Shown: positions 1-12,142 of the stretch, piece after piece
Numbering within the stretch: the stretch's first letter is position 1
Layout: each line of letters begins with the position of its first letter
DNA from: Rhodosporidiobolus odoratus
Taxonomy: Eukaryota; Basidiomycota; Microbotryomycetes; Sporidiobolales; Sporidiobolaceae
Assembly (NCBI GenBank): GCA_034387635.1
Contig: JAOANU010000004.1
Span: forward strand, 186,001-250,000
Direction: 5' to 3'
DNA: 64,000 nt
The notes under the pieces: model-generated
Databases searched by the model: none
What the model was told of the DNA's origin: nothing
The model's input: only the letters and a program-made list of their open reading frames with translations
Made by a program: the position numbers and the translations under genes

Positions 1-2
1 AG

Positions 3-2162
3 ACTATTCTCGATCTCGATCAAGACCTGCGCAACCTCGTCCAGTCTTTCCCGCCTGCCATCCGCTCCGGCGCTCTCCCGCAAGATGCGTTGATCGGAAA
101 ACCGACCAGCATACCCCAATTACCGCTTCCGCCCAATCAGCCGGAGAAGGATCTAGTCACACGAATGCGGGAATATACGCTAGATGCCGTGCGCTTATTC
201 TCTTGCTCTCTCCCTCTCCTCCATGCGTGAGGTTTACCAGTCTCCTCTCCACTCCAGATGTCTTCCCAAGTACTCTTCTACCTCCACAAACCTGGCTTCG
301 CACAAGCGCTCTCTCTGTCTCCGGAAGAACCCCTCAAGTCTCCCTGGGCCGCATCGGTCGCCGCAGTCGTCCTCGAATCCTCCGTCTTCCTCCTCGCACT
401 TGCGAAGTCTTGGACACGTCTTCACCCCGTCGCGAGCAGATGGTGGCACATCTACTTTCACTCCGTATCGGCCTCGGTCGCCCAGGCGTCGCTCGTCATC
501 AAGAGCCCGAAGTCGATGCTTGCGCCGCATGCCTGGAGGCAGCTCAACGAGGCCTGCGAGGTCTTCGAGGTCGCGGGAGCAGAGGGAGCGCCAGTGGCCG
601 CCTTCGTTCCGCGGTTGCGGACGCTTCGGGAGAAGGCCTACGTGTCCCTCACGAACACCATATCCGTCCCACTCGGGCTTGGCGTACCCTCCCCAGTCTC
701 TACTACCGAGGAAGACGCCGCCGACGCGAGTCTGTCTATCCTCGGCGCTCCGACTCGATTGGAACGCAAGCAGAAGAGGAGAACCCCTTCGACAAATGGA
801 TTGGTCAATACCTCCTTGACGTCCGTCAGCAGCGGTCACGGCTCTTCTCCCGCCGCCAATCCATCTTCGTCTCCCTCTTCTCCCTTCAACACTTCTCCCG
901 CTCCTTCAGCCGACCTCAATCCGGTCGCCGCATTTCCTTCTACCGCGCTGGCTGAGATGCTCACTGCGACTAGTGCCCTTTCCGCTCACGCTCCGCCAGT
1001 GTCTACCACACCTGCCATCGCCGGTCCAATGGAGCTGATGCCAGCTCAACCATATACACCGTTCGACGAGCCCTTACCTCTCCAGCAGAACGGCAGCGTT
1101 TCTTCCGCCTCGACCACGGCCCAAACCTCCCCGGCAGCTTTCCACCCTGGCCTCCCTCCGTCCCTCCCGCTTTCGCTACAGGATCGAGCTACAATGGCGG
1201 CTTACTACCAACACCTGGCAAGCGTTGGCGACTATCCTCCCTATCCTCATTCGTATGCCTCTCAACCTCACCCTCAGGCTCAAGGTGAACCAACCTTTCT
1301 AGAAGGCTACCGCCGCCCGTCTACCGCTTCCGAGACATCTCCCGCCTTCCCACCTCCTTCATCGTCAACCTCATCCTTACAAGCCGGCAATCCAGCTCAG
1401 CATTCCGCCTTCGACGCCTTCTCGGCGTATACCGCCGCTTTTCCGCCTCCGTCTCATCCAACCGCACCAAGTACCGGTGCAGGCTTACCCTTTCCCTCTT
1501 CCTCGTTCTCCTCGTATGGGCGTTCACAGGCACATGCAGGAGAACAGCCCAGTGATTTCCCTCTCCCTCTTCCGCACCCGCACCCAATCTCCCCACCCCA
1601 AGACTCGTTGAGTACCCTATACCCTTCCTCAACATCGGCCTCTTTCTCTCCCTCGCCCACGACCTCAAGTTTTAGCCATCATCATCCCAATACCAAATCA
1701 TCGACATCACAACCAGGACGAGGAAACGCACCTTCGCCGTTCGAGATGGGGATGGGGATGGGCATGCAAGGGTTTGCCGGGTCCCAGTTGCCCTTCAGAA
1801 GCGGGACGGGAAATGATGCAGAGGGTGGAAAGGAAGGAAGAAGAGATCAGAATGGGATGGATCGAGACGAGTCTGACTGGGATGGGTGGGCTTGTACGTT
1901 TTGTCAAAAAGTCTTTTTCTCTTTCTTCTGACCCGTCCCTACTCCTTCCTTCAATCCTATACCCTACCGATCCCTACCTTTTCTTTCCTGCCTGTACCTC
2001 AGCTTATCGAGTATAGCACAAACTGACCTTGTTCGGTTTGGGGTTACAGGGATCAACGCCCTTTCGGCTGGAGGAGCGGGGACGGCTAGTCCGCTGGAGA
2101 CGGGGGGATGGGGACATCAAGGAGGAGGAGGTAGAAGGAGGGGGGAAGAGCGGGGAACGTAG
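3..2162 (+). CDS. Fungal-specific transcription factor, C-terminal part (5' end outside window)
   Basis: Three exons are visible: <3-188, 258-1893 and 2050-2162. The introns start GTGCGC and GTACGT and end CAG, and both phases agree. The early part (LHKPGFAQAL, then a W-R-WW-IYFHS region and APHAWRQLNEA) resembles the regulatory domain that follows the Zn2Cys6 cluster in fungal transcription factors. The DNA-binding cluster itself would lie left of the window and is not seen. The remaining ~400 residues are low-complexity Ser/Pro/His-rich sequence with a short Gly-Met repeat, as in activation domains. The last exon adds a Gly-rich tail. A nuclear regulator of unknown target is the best guess; the family call rests on the regulatory domain only. 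Confidence 0.6.
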
Positions 2163-2415
2163 ACCAACAACGTAGACTCTGGTTGTTTCTGTGTGGTTCC
2201 TTCGTCGTAAGTTATCTATATAATCGAGCCTTGTCTCCGTAAGGTCATGCATGCCTGACCGGGTCAATGCTGGCAAAAAAGGATACGGGGTTCTGACATG
2301 GCAGCGCCGCTATGCTACGCGAGAAAAAGCTGCTCCCTGCGGCCTGCCTGCGTGAGGCTGCTCATCTCACTCTTCTGCCGCATCTGCTTTGCTAGCGCCG
2401 GCGACAGTCCGTACG

Positions 2416-4173
2416 CTATACTCCTGCAGTACTTTTCGCCCTCCCGACCGTTGGGACCTTTCCCCGCTCCTCCTGCTCCTCCTCCTCCTTCTTCTTCTGC
2501 TTCTTCCCCTTCTTCTTCCCCTCATACCTCCCCCAAAGTCCCTCACAAAACCCCTCAAAAGCCGCTTCAACCCTCCTGAGACTCAAGTCTGTATTCTTGT
2601 CCCCGATGCTGCTGAAAGAAGAGGGAACGTCGAGTTGAAAGGAGGGGGCGAAGGTGGCGTAAAGGGGGTTTGGGAGGGAGGCGGGTATGGGGGTTGAGAG
2701 GGGGAGGGGGCGGGTGAGCTATTGATTTCCCAAACCAGGACGAGCATTGATTAGCCATCGTCAGTGAGCGAGTAGAGGGAAGGCGCGGCGCAGGTGCTCT
2801 ATACCCGAGGTGAAATATAGGAGGAGGAGATGGAGGAGGGGAGACGGAAGAAAAAGAGGACTTGCCGCAATGGAGGTGAGGTAAGCCCAGGCTCGAGCTG
2901 CATTGGGGGAATCGTACCCTCCCCCACCTAGGAGGAGCGTTGGTTTGTTCCAGCTCAGAGCGCTGGAAACGCAGGAGCCCAGGGCCGAGAGGGAGAGGTT
3001 CCATTCCTTTTCAACAGGAGGAGAATAAGCGAAGCAGATGTATCAGTGAGGCAAGAAGGCAGCGCACCTTACAAGGATCTCCCGCGAGTCCATCCACTCC
3101 ACACTGTAAGACGACAGCGTCTGGCTCATAAGCCTCCACAACCGTTTCGACGCAACTTTTCCAAACCCTCTCGAGCGTCACGCCCGCGCAACCCGGTTCA
3201 AGGGCCACGTTGAGCGCATGCAATGCTCCCGGCGCTTTTGTATTGGTGGGACCAGTTGAAGAGAGTGCGCCCGACGCGGGGAAGAAGAGAGGGGCATGGA
3301 GGTGAATTGAGAGGGTTAGGACGGAGGGTGTGGTGAAGAAGGCGGATTCGACCCCGTCGCCGTGATGTAGGTCCAGGTCGAGGTAGAGAATACGCGAGAG
3401 ACGCTTAGCCATGGTCTGTGGCAGCGGAGGCGGCCATGGAGGAGACGCCGGAGGAGAAGGATGATCTGACGAGGATGGAGGGGGCGGTGGTGATCTTGGC
3501 GCGTGCTTGAGCTCCATGATTGCGAGCACGATATCGTTCACATAGCAGAACCCGCTAGCCTCTCCTCGTTTGGCATGGTGTCGTCCACCAGTCCACGAGA
3601 TCGCAATATCCGCTTCACCATCTCGTAGTAACCGAGCGGCGGTCATGCTTGCCCCGGCGACGAGAGTGGAGTAAAGTGCGAGGGAGGGGAACAGGGGACA
3701 GTCGTCTTGGAGGCCGAGGGAGGTCGAGGTCGAGGTTTTCTGCCGTTTTCGGGGAGGGGCTGAAGAAGACGCCAGGCGAGAGAGGCCGTACGTCGGCTCG
3801 TACGGGGAGACCGCGCTGTCGTCGGATTCTTCCGAGCCGCTGGAATCGGCGGCGTCGGTTTCTTGACCTAGGAGAGTGTCTACCTGAGGAGAAAAGAGAT
3901 TGTGAGCAGGCAGAGATTGGGGAGAAGGGAGAAAAGGGAGCGCACGTATCTCGGATCGTGAAAGCGACACAGCTCATCCTTGATTGCTTCTCTTGGCTGT
4001 ACGATGCGGGCTCTGGCTTGTTGATCCTGAGGGTTGTCGCCGTTCGTATCTTGTAACAAGCCGAATGCGGAAATGAGGTGGTGTACGAGGCTGGCGCGTC
4101 CTTCGTTGGCAGGTAGTTGATCTGCTGCATGCAGTAGCTGTCGAGAGTGTAGATAAGCTACTCGTCTAGTCAT
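2416..4173 (-). CDS. Class I histone deacetylase, HOS1/HDAC8-like
   Basis: Zn-dependent lysine deacetylase acting on histone tails in chromatin. Exons 4173-3946, 3883-3068, 3006-2866 and 2718-2416 give about 495 aa. Catalytic features are in order: the His pair in GGRHHAKRGEASGFCYVND, the metal-binding DLDLHHGDGVE, the Asp in GVDGLAGDP, and the catalytic Tyr in LLLGGGGY. The C-terminus carries the family ending (TPIP...FAPSFQLDV) and then a Lys/Glu-rich tail. A Ser/Pro-rich insert lies between MELKHAP and RILYLDLDL. The last intron appears to use a GC donor (GCAAGT at 2865), because only that junction restores the family sequence in frame. It shares a 145 bp divergent promoter with ATM1. The family is certain; the HOS1/HDAC8 subclass is inferred from overall similarity. 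Confidence 0.88.
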
Positions 4174-4318
4174 TTACTCATTTGATGGTAAGATTAGATT
4201 ACCTGGAGATTGCGACAACTCTAGTCGGAACTGAACTCGGTTTCCTCTGCGAGTCTCTCGCTCTCACGACGCTCAGCCTCAGCAAGTTCACTACAACGCC
4301 CACAAGCAGCAACGCACG
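4174..4318. promoter_or_regulatory. Short bidirectional promoter between HDAC and ATM1
   Basis: Only 145 bp separate the two start codons, which face away from each other, so both promoters must lie here or in the 5' leaders. No clear TATA box or known factor site was recognised. Confidence 0.5.
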
Positions 4319-7300
4319 ATGGCGGGCAGATTGGCAGCTGGTTCGGCCTGGCGCGGTATGGTGAAAGCCGCATCAGGTTCCGGTGGAGCGCGTACTTCAA
4401 ATGTAAGTCCTCCTCTTCCCTCTCCGACGCCCAGACGACACCGCGTACGCAAACACTGCCTAGCTCTGATCTAGATGCCCGACTGCCACTGCCGGTAGCG
4501 CTTGGGCTCATTCTGACCCTTCTCTGCCTACTTCATGTTCTGGCCGAAACAGCTCCCGATCAGCCCTTCCTGCATCCAGTCCCGGCCTCCTGCACAGCTC
4601 TTACACACAAATTTAGTCCCTACTGCACGACGGCGACCCACATCAACCCCTCTCCTCGCTCTGCTCCGTACCCACGCCCACTATGCCCCATCTTCCTCCA
4701 CCTCAAATCCCTCCCCACCTCAATCCCGACAACCCCAAGCTGCCCTAACCGAGGCACAGCAACGAGAGCGCGAGCACGAACTGTCAGAAGCCGCGCACAA
4801 AGCCACTCAAGCTCACAGCGGTCCAGAAGGTCATCAGAAGGAACAAGCTGTACGGCATAACCGCGACAGAGCCAGGGATGTCAGCCAGGAAGAGAAGGTC
4901 ACGGAGAAGGAACAGAGCAGGCGGGATTGGGACATCATCAAAAAGTTGCTGCCGAATGTTTGGCCGAAGAACGACTGGGGGACAAAGACGAGGGTTTTGC
5001 TCGCGGTAGGCCTGCTTATCGGCGGCAAGGTGCGTGGCTTCTCATGTGCCCTCTGTTCTATCCGGCGAGGCCACTGTACTCGGCCCTATATCGATGTATA
5101 TGCACCGCGCAGCTTCTCAACGTCCAAGTACCGTTTTTCTTCAAATCGATCGTCGATGCCCTGAACGTCGAGATTGATCCATCCACGAGCCAAGGCGTTT
5201 TCGCCATTGCTGGTACTGTCGTCGTCGGCTGTGCGTTCTTCTTGCCCAGTACCCAGCCTTTTTCAGTGATTGACCTTCCTAATCTCCCTCGACCTCCCTC
5301 TGCCACCTCATCTCGCTATCTTCTCACGTGGCGCAGACGGGCTTGCCCGCATTTCCGCCTCCCTCTTTTCCGAACTTCGGAACGCCGTCTTCGCCACCGT
5401 CGCACAGGGTGCAATCCGACGCGTTGCGAAAAGCGTCTTCACCCACCTACTCAACCTCGACATCGGGTTCCATCTGCAGAGACAGACGGGTGGACTGACG
5501 AGGGCAATTGATCGGGGGACAAAGTACGTCAGGAACCCTGCAGAACCTACACGCGTGTACTCGTTTTGAAGGCTATGTCGCCTGACTGACCATCGGGTCG
5601 ACGCGCAGGGGTATCTCGTTCTTGCTTTCTTCGGTCGTCTTCCACGTAGTGCCGACAGCCTTGGAGATCTCCATGGTCTGCGGTATCCTTGTACGATCAT
5701 CTCTGCTACACCAAAGAAACCGCAACAGCCGTATGACCCCATCCCTTCTGCAGAGCTACAAATTCGGCTGGGACTTTGCCGCCCTCACTCTCGTCACCAT
5801 GGGTGCCTACTCTTGGTTCACGATTCGGACAACCAGCTGGCGGTGCGTCCCTTTCTTTCCTCTGCCTGCCTTCAACGTGGACACGGAACCGAGACTGACG
5901 GGATGGCTTGTTGATAACCGCAGAACCAAGTTTCGCAAGCAGGCCAATGCCGCGGACAACCGAGCTGCTACAATGAGCGTCGACTCCCTGATCAACTACG
6001 AAGCCGTCAAGGTATGCTTCTCGCCTTCGGCTCGCACACCTCGTCTAGTAACACTTCCGCTGATTCCCTTCCACATACCCTTCCAACCCGCCTTCTCCGG
6101 CCATTGCATATTGCCAGTACTTCAACAACGAAGCCTTTGAAGTAGCCCAATACGACCGAGCCATGAAAGACTACACCAAAGCGAGCGTGAAAATCTCGAC
6201 CTCGCTCGCCGCGCTCAACATTGGTCAAAACATCATCTTCTCCTCGGCCTTGACGGGCATGATGTACCTCGCGGCTAAAGGAATTGTAGATGGGAACATG
6301 ACGGTGGGGGATTTGGTCATGGTCAATCAGTTGGTGTTTCAGTTGAGTTTGCCGCTCAACTTCCTCGGTACGTTCCCCCGAGCCTTTTCCCGTCTGGATC
6401 TGTTATCGCACATGTATAACAGACTGATACATCGCTCTTATGCCCGCACAGGTACGGTCTACCGGGAATTGCGCCAGAGTCTCATTGACATGGACACACT
6501 TTTCAACCTGCAAGGCGTTGGCCTTGCCATCAAGGTGCGTACTCCCTGCACCTAACCTGCTAGGAGCCTGCAGCCGACCCTCCTTGATCCGCAGGACTCC
6601 CCTACCGCCAAACCCCTAACCCTTCCCCGAGGCGGCGAAATCCGGTTCGAAAACGTCGCATTCGGCTACCATCCCTCCCGACCCATCTTCAAAAACGTCT
6701 CGTTCACGATTCCCGCCGGCAAGAAAGTTGCCATTGTCGGTCCGTCCGGTTGCGGCAAGTCCACCGTCTTCCGCCTTTTGTTCCGGTTTTATGAACCCTC
6801 TTCAGGGAGGATCTTCATTGACGACCAGGAGTTGAGGGAGATTCAACTCGAGTCGTTGAGGAGAGAGATGGGAGTGGTTCCTCAGGAAACTCCCTTGTTT
6901 CACAGTGATATTATGCACAATATTCGGTATGGACGACTTGATGCCACGGATGAAGAAGTCAAGGAGGCGGCGAGGTTGGCGAATATTGAACGGACTGTTG
7001 AAGGGTTGCCGGATAGGTGGGAGACCAAGGTTGGAGAGAGGGGCATGATGATTTCGGGTGGGGAGAAACAGAGGTTGGCAGTGGCGAGGTTGTTGCTCAA
7101 GGATCCGAGAATCCTCTTCTTTGATGAAGCGGTGCGTTCGCCTCCGTTTAGTGCCCCAAGAATGCCCCTACCGAGTATCTTACGCCTTCTACCTCGCTAT
7201 AGACCTCCGCTCTTGACTCGACTACTGAAGCCGACCTCATGCGAAATATCAACCAAACCCTCCTTTCCAAATCTCGAACAAGCATCTTCATCGCTCACCG

Positions 7301-7596
7301 GTTCGTTCTCCTCTCCTCTCATCTCCTTTTGCCTCCCTTGTCTCTTATCTGACTGCGATCATTGGGTCTACAGCCTGAAAACCGTCGCCGACGCCGATCT
7401 CATCATCTGCCTTCGAGATGGCGAGGTCGCGGAGCAAGGCACCCACTCTAGTCTGATGGCTCGTCCGGATGGAGTGTACCGACGCATGTGGGAGCAGCAG
7501 AACTCGTCGTTGTATGAGATCGTGGAGGAGAGTGAGGGGGAGGTCAAGGTTGCTGAAGGGGAGGCGATCAAGAAGGCGGAAACAGAGAGGGTCTAG
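4319..7596 (+). CDS. ATM1: Mitochondrial ABC half-transporter ATM1
   Basis: Inner-membrane half-transporter that exports a sulfur/glutathione species from mitochondria for cytosolic Fe-S protein assembly. Twelve exons (4319-4402, 4553-5029, 5113-5230, 5337-5523, 5609-5690, 5754-5842, 5924-6011, 6118-6367, 6452-6534, 6595-7131, 7203-7300, 7374-7596) keep one frame of 771 aa. An N-terminal basic region precedes the membrane domain. Family strings include [35 protein letters not shown] and [10 protein letters not shown]. The nucleotide-binding domain has Walker [10 protein letters not shown] (about 535-543), signature ISGGEKQR, Walker B ILFFDEA and the switch His in IAHR. Nothing is missing. It is head-to-head with the HDAC gene and tail-to-tail with the RdRP gene, 125 bp apart. 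Confidence 0.95.
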
Positions 7597-7721
7597 AGAC
7601 TTGGTTATTGTCGCCTTTTGCCACAAGGAACTCAAAAAAGAAACAGTTCAGCAGTGTTCGCACGGATCGTGGTGTACGGCGAGACGAAATGCAGAACGCG
7701 ATATGTACGACAACAACGACA

Positions 7722-10700
7722 TCAAGGCGACAGAACGATACACTCTCGCTGCTCCGACTCTAGTTCCTCCAGCTCCTCTACCAGCGCCCCAAGTGCAACC
7801 CATGCAAAGCTGTGCAGTCCCATCTCTACCCTCCCCGTTGTTGTCTTCCCCCTTGACCCGCTCGCCTTGTCCCTCTCCTCTCCCTCCTCAACCGCAGCCA
7901 TCCAAGCCGCCCACGCGTTCTTGACCTTTTCCATCGTCGAAAGCTCCCCTCCACCTGGCTGCGTCACCCCCTGCCGGATGAGCCGCCTCGCAAGAGTAAA
8001 CAACTCGCCCACCTGTTCCCTCCTCCTACTCTGCTCCGTCTTTTGAGCCTTGTCGAGCCTCTTTGCCCCGAGGGTGACAGCAAGGAAAAGCTCTTCTTCG
8101 GTGATGGTTCCTGGTCGACCGTTTGCGAGTCGAGGTAAGGAGGAGAGGGCGGCCAGCTTGGAGAATTCGGAAGAGAAGGAAGAGACGAGGCGGCGAAAGT
8201 GAACCAGGAGAGGATCGGACGGTCGGCGAGGAAGACGGGAATGGCTCAACCCAGCGATGGGAAGGGACGCCATAGCGTTGGTAAGGGAACGAGAAGGGTC
8301 GATTCGTTCGTCCCTAGGTCCGCCTCGAGTTGGCGGGGTGAGAAGTTCTTCCCCAATCGCGCGGTATAGTTGCCCGAGCGCCTTTCCCGAGCGGTAGCAC
8401 TGTGGATCGTCACCTGATAGAAAATCGGGCCAACCTCGTTCGGTGACTTTGGGGATTTCGTCAGAGTAAACGAAGTGACCGGATTTGGCCGCGTCGACGC
8501 AGTCGGAGTGTAGCTGTGCTAGCTTGAGGCAGTCTGGATGGAAGAGGCCGTCTTCGTGTGCGTCGGCGAGTAAGAGTTGCCTGCGGAACAAGAGGGTCAG
8601 GTCGGCTGTGAGCGATAGAGCGTAGGCTGCCCACCTTGTTGCGACCAAGCCAGTCCGGTCTCGAGTGATGTACTCGAAGAAAAAGTCGCCAACGTCTTCC
8701 ACAGTCGCTTCCCTGTCCAGCTTGACCGTCGGTGAAGGGTTGTAGGCGGCAGGCTCAGCAATGCGAGTAGGCAAGAGACCGCTGGCCTCGGTGAGAAGAA
8801 GGTAGATATCGCTGCGAAAGAGATTTTCAACTTGATGCGCGCCGACAAGGTAGCTCACACGGAGTTCTTACCCATCGAGATCGCCTGCAGTGAAGGGCGC
8901 CCATCAGCGCCTGGCCAATAAAAGGTAGTAAAATCATGAAAAGGGCTCACCGCCTGCAAGCATGGAAGGCAAAGATCGCTTGCCTGTCAGGGTGTTCTTC
9001 GCGTCAGCGTAATACTTTGGGAGTAGTCATGGATGGGAACGCACCCTTGGAGGAGAACACCACGCAATTGGTCAACCCTCGGATCCGTTTACCTTTCCCC
9101 TTTTCCAACCTCCCTACCGCCTGAACCAGCCTACAATCGCCAGGATGATTCGTCGGACTCCGGCTAATAGCAATCGTCCCTTCAATGTACTCGGCCGTAC
9201 CGTCTTCCCGCCGTAGGCGTGCGTAGATCTGATTCTCTTCGAGAACACCGTCAACGTCAAGAACCCCGACGAGGTTGAAGCAACCAGGAAGAGGAATGCG
9301 ACCAGCGTGCTTGATCTCACGAAGAGCATGCACGACCGTTGCGTCAAGGCAGCGTGAGACAAATGGATCGGAGAACGCAGCCAGGCGGGTGCAATCGTGC
9401 TTGTCGAGGAATCGCAGGGCCCGCAAGAAACCGGTCGAGGGTGCGACACTCCAGTCGCCCGCGAGTTTGATGGCAGATCGCAAGGTGGAGCGAGATTTGC
9501 GAGTCTTGGTCGTGCCTTCAGACTGGAGCTTGAGGAACCGCTTGGCTTTGACCCCCAAGCTGCGAAAGAAAGCAAAGTCAGCTCTGCTCGGCGCTCTGGT
9601 AAAATGGGTACGACTCGCCATTCTAGTAGGGTGATCAAAGGGCGGTTAAGAAAAGCGTTGCCTGGTTCGAGGAAAGTGCTTGCAATCTCCAGGCCGGCCA
9701 TTGGAGACTCGAATTTGACCTGAGAAGGTCGAAGGGCCACGTTCGACCCTTCCAGAGTTGGGTCCACCTGCAGCATGCCTTGATGGAAGCATACTCAGCA
9801 CCTATGTCAACGTAAAATAGCTGCGTGGCACGTGGACGCACCCTTGGCCCCTCCCAAACGGAACTGGAAGCAAGTCGGACCTCGCTGGCCAGGCTTGAGT
9901 GGAAGACCGAGTGCTGCAACAACCTGCGTCGCTAGACCTTGCGAAATAAGACCGACGCCGTCTGAGAAGCACGAGCCGGAAGCGGAGGAGATGTCGTCAA
10001 TGCGACGGATCTGGTCGGGTTGAAGGTGTAGGGTTGGCTTGGAGGAAGAAAAGGCTTGGGCGATGCGGGCGCTGTACTTGGCGGGAATGAGGGCGGTCTG
10101 TAGGACGTGGAGACGAGAGTGTCAAGGAGGCGTGAAAAGGCAGGAAGGGAGAATGTACCGACCGTAGTTCCCGCAAAGTTTCCGATACCCGCATGAATCG
10201 TGGCGGGTGTGACCATGGCTTCCTCGCGCTCGAAGGGCAGCATGAAGAAGGCAGACGCGCTCTTGAGCGCGGAGGAGGAGTAGGCCAGGAAGTGGAACGT
10301 CCGGCCGGCGAGGTCGATGCCATTTCGAAAGAGCGCCTTATAACGAAAGTCGAGGAGGTAGTCCTCGCGGTCCCGCAGTCGAGACCCATTCTCTGACTTG
10401 ACGGACACTGAGATGAAGTTCTCGGACCGGCCATAGGTTCGCGTGACAGAATTCGAGTCGGCAAGGGAAGGTCCGGAGAGGAGGATTCGAGTTGGAGTGA
10501 CGATTACCTGCCGGACCAGCCGGCTTTGATCAGCGTTGGCGAGGAAGTGATACGCATCGTCAGCTTCTTTGGCGGCGCGGGAGAGGAAGGTAACGAGTTT
10601 TGGTACGGAGAGTTCGGACGAGGAGAGACCGGAAGAATCCCTTGCAAGGTGGAGAGGCGATGGTACCGAGAGAGCCGGTGCCTCAACTTTGGCGTCGGAG

Positions 10701-11916
10701 CTGCTAGAGAGGACGGAAGATGACGACAGGGCGTGTCTTGGGCGCTTTGGTGGTCGAGGGTTTGGTTCCCGCTCGTCGTCGCTCGACAAGGCACGCTCCT
10801 CAACCACGTCATCCGGCGCGAACGCTGCGAGTCTGTCGGCGAAGAGGGCCAGTACGCGCTCCACCGAGGCAACATCGCGAGAGGCGATCATCTCTTCGAT
10901 CTTGGTCCGCATTTCCAACACCTTCACGGCATCGCAAAGTCCGTTCCGCACCAGCTTCTCAACCTGGAAAGCAAGGCGAACATCGAGGGTCTGCATCCAG
11001 CTCTGCAGCGTCGCCAAGGTTATCGGAGAGAACCTCGCCGCACTATCCGTCTGTATGGGCGCAGAGCGGAAACGAGGAAGGCCAAACTCCTCCGCCTGTT
11101 TGAGAAACGAATCGAACTCCTGCCGACTCCGGAGCTTGATGCGTAGCACGCGGCTGGAGTAGCCGGTGACTAAAGCATGGGCGTCGTCGAGGAAGGGGAC
11201 TTGGCGAGGCAAGGGTTTTAAGCCGCCAGGGTCTGCCGGCGGGAAGGTTTCGAGATGAGGAGGTCGGGACAAATGGAGGAAAAGGGAGGTACTGTTGAGG
11301 CCCGACGTCTGGCAGCGGTCGATGGTATTCGCCTTAAGCAAGTCGGAGTAAACGGTGTGGTCAGTACGGGCACTACGAAGCGAGCAAGGAAAACGCACTT
11401 CGATGCTGATCCGTATACTGCCTCCTGTCCTGTCTCCCCCAAAGATATGCTCATCCCACATCCTGACGACCATCACAACCTTCCCATCCGTCGGCCGCTT
11501 CTCCAGCAACGCCCTATCCACGCCCCTCCCTTCCCTTTCCCATTCCGCCGCAAACGAATTCGGAGCATGAAAAGTCCCGAACGAGACCGACCGGATGCCG
11601 CACGACATATCGAGGCTCGAGAAGGTGTCGCTCTTGCTTCTGGAGAGCCCGTTGAGGCGACTGAGCAGGGGCCGCCGCATAGTCTCGTTTGAGGCTGAGG
11701 CGCGACGAGGAGGTCTCTGTGGAGGGGGAGGAGGAGCGACTGAGGGCGCACAAGCGGGTCAGCGGCTCAGAAGGAAGTGATCTGAGGAGCCTACGCACGA
11801 GTAGTACCCAGCAGCTCAGCAGGAGAGACGGATCTCGTCAAATCCATCTCCTCACTATTGTCTACCTCCTCTCCATCTTCGGACGCCCCGCGGAGCCATA
11901 CAGGCGACTGAGCCAT
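7722..11916 (-). CDS. RNA-dependent RNA polymerase (RNA silencing, QDE-1/RDR family)
   Basis: Cellular RdRP that makes double-stranded RNA from aberrant transcripts for Dicer. Exons 11916-11799, 11739-10163, 10097-9842, 9778-9619, 9559-9045, 8983-8951, 8884-8872, 8811-8635 and 8580-7722 give about 1235 aa. Family strings in order: VTPTRILLSGP, FRLGGAKG, VALRPSQVKF, LNRPLITLLECLGV, GRIPLPGCFNLVG, SRSPTNHPGDCRLV, NCVVFSSKG and SMLAGGDLDGD. The catalytic DLDGD (about 888-892) is intact and is encoded mainly by a 13 nt exon. The intron at 9618-9560 seems to start with GC. A 66 nt in-frame stretch (11398-11333) may be a further intron. All motifs look functional, so RNAi is probably active in this organism. 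The start was chosen at the only ATG whose exon fits the phase of the next. Confidence 0.88.
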
Positions 11917-12142
11917 GCTCAGCACTTGTAAGAGTCCGAGATGGCGAGTCGAATAGGCGCAAGTGATGTACGACGGTCAGAAAAGGGGACAACAGGAAGA
12001 AGGGGCTTGCGTCGACGATGGCGGAACATCTTTCACAGCGATTTTCGGCAGGCTTAACCCTTGATTGTAAGCTGGCGGAAATTCTCACATCGACAGACAC
12101 TCGGAGCATCACAAAATCAAGAACCAATTTGCAAGAAAACCC

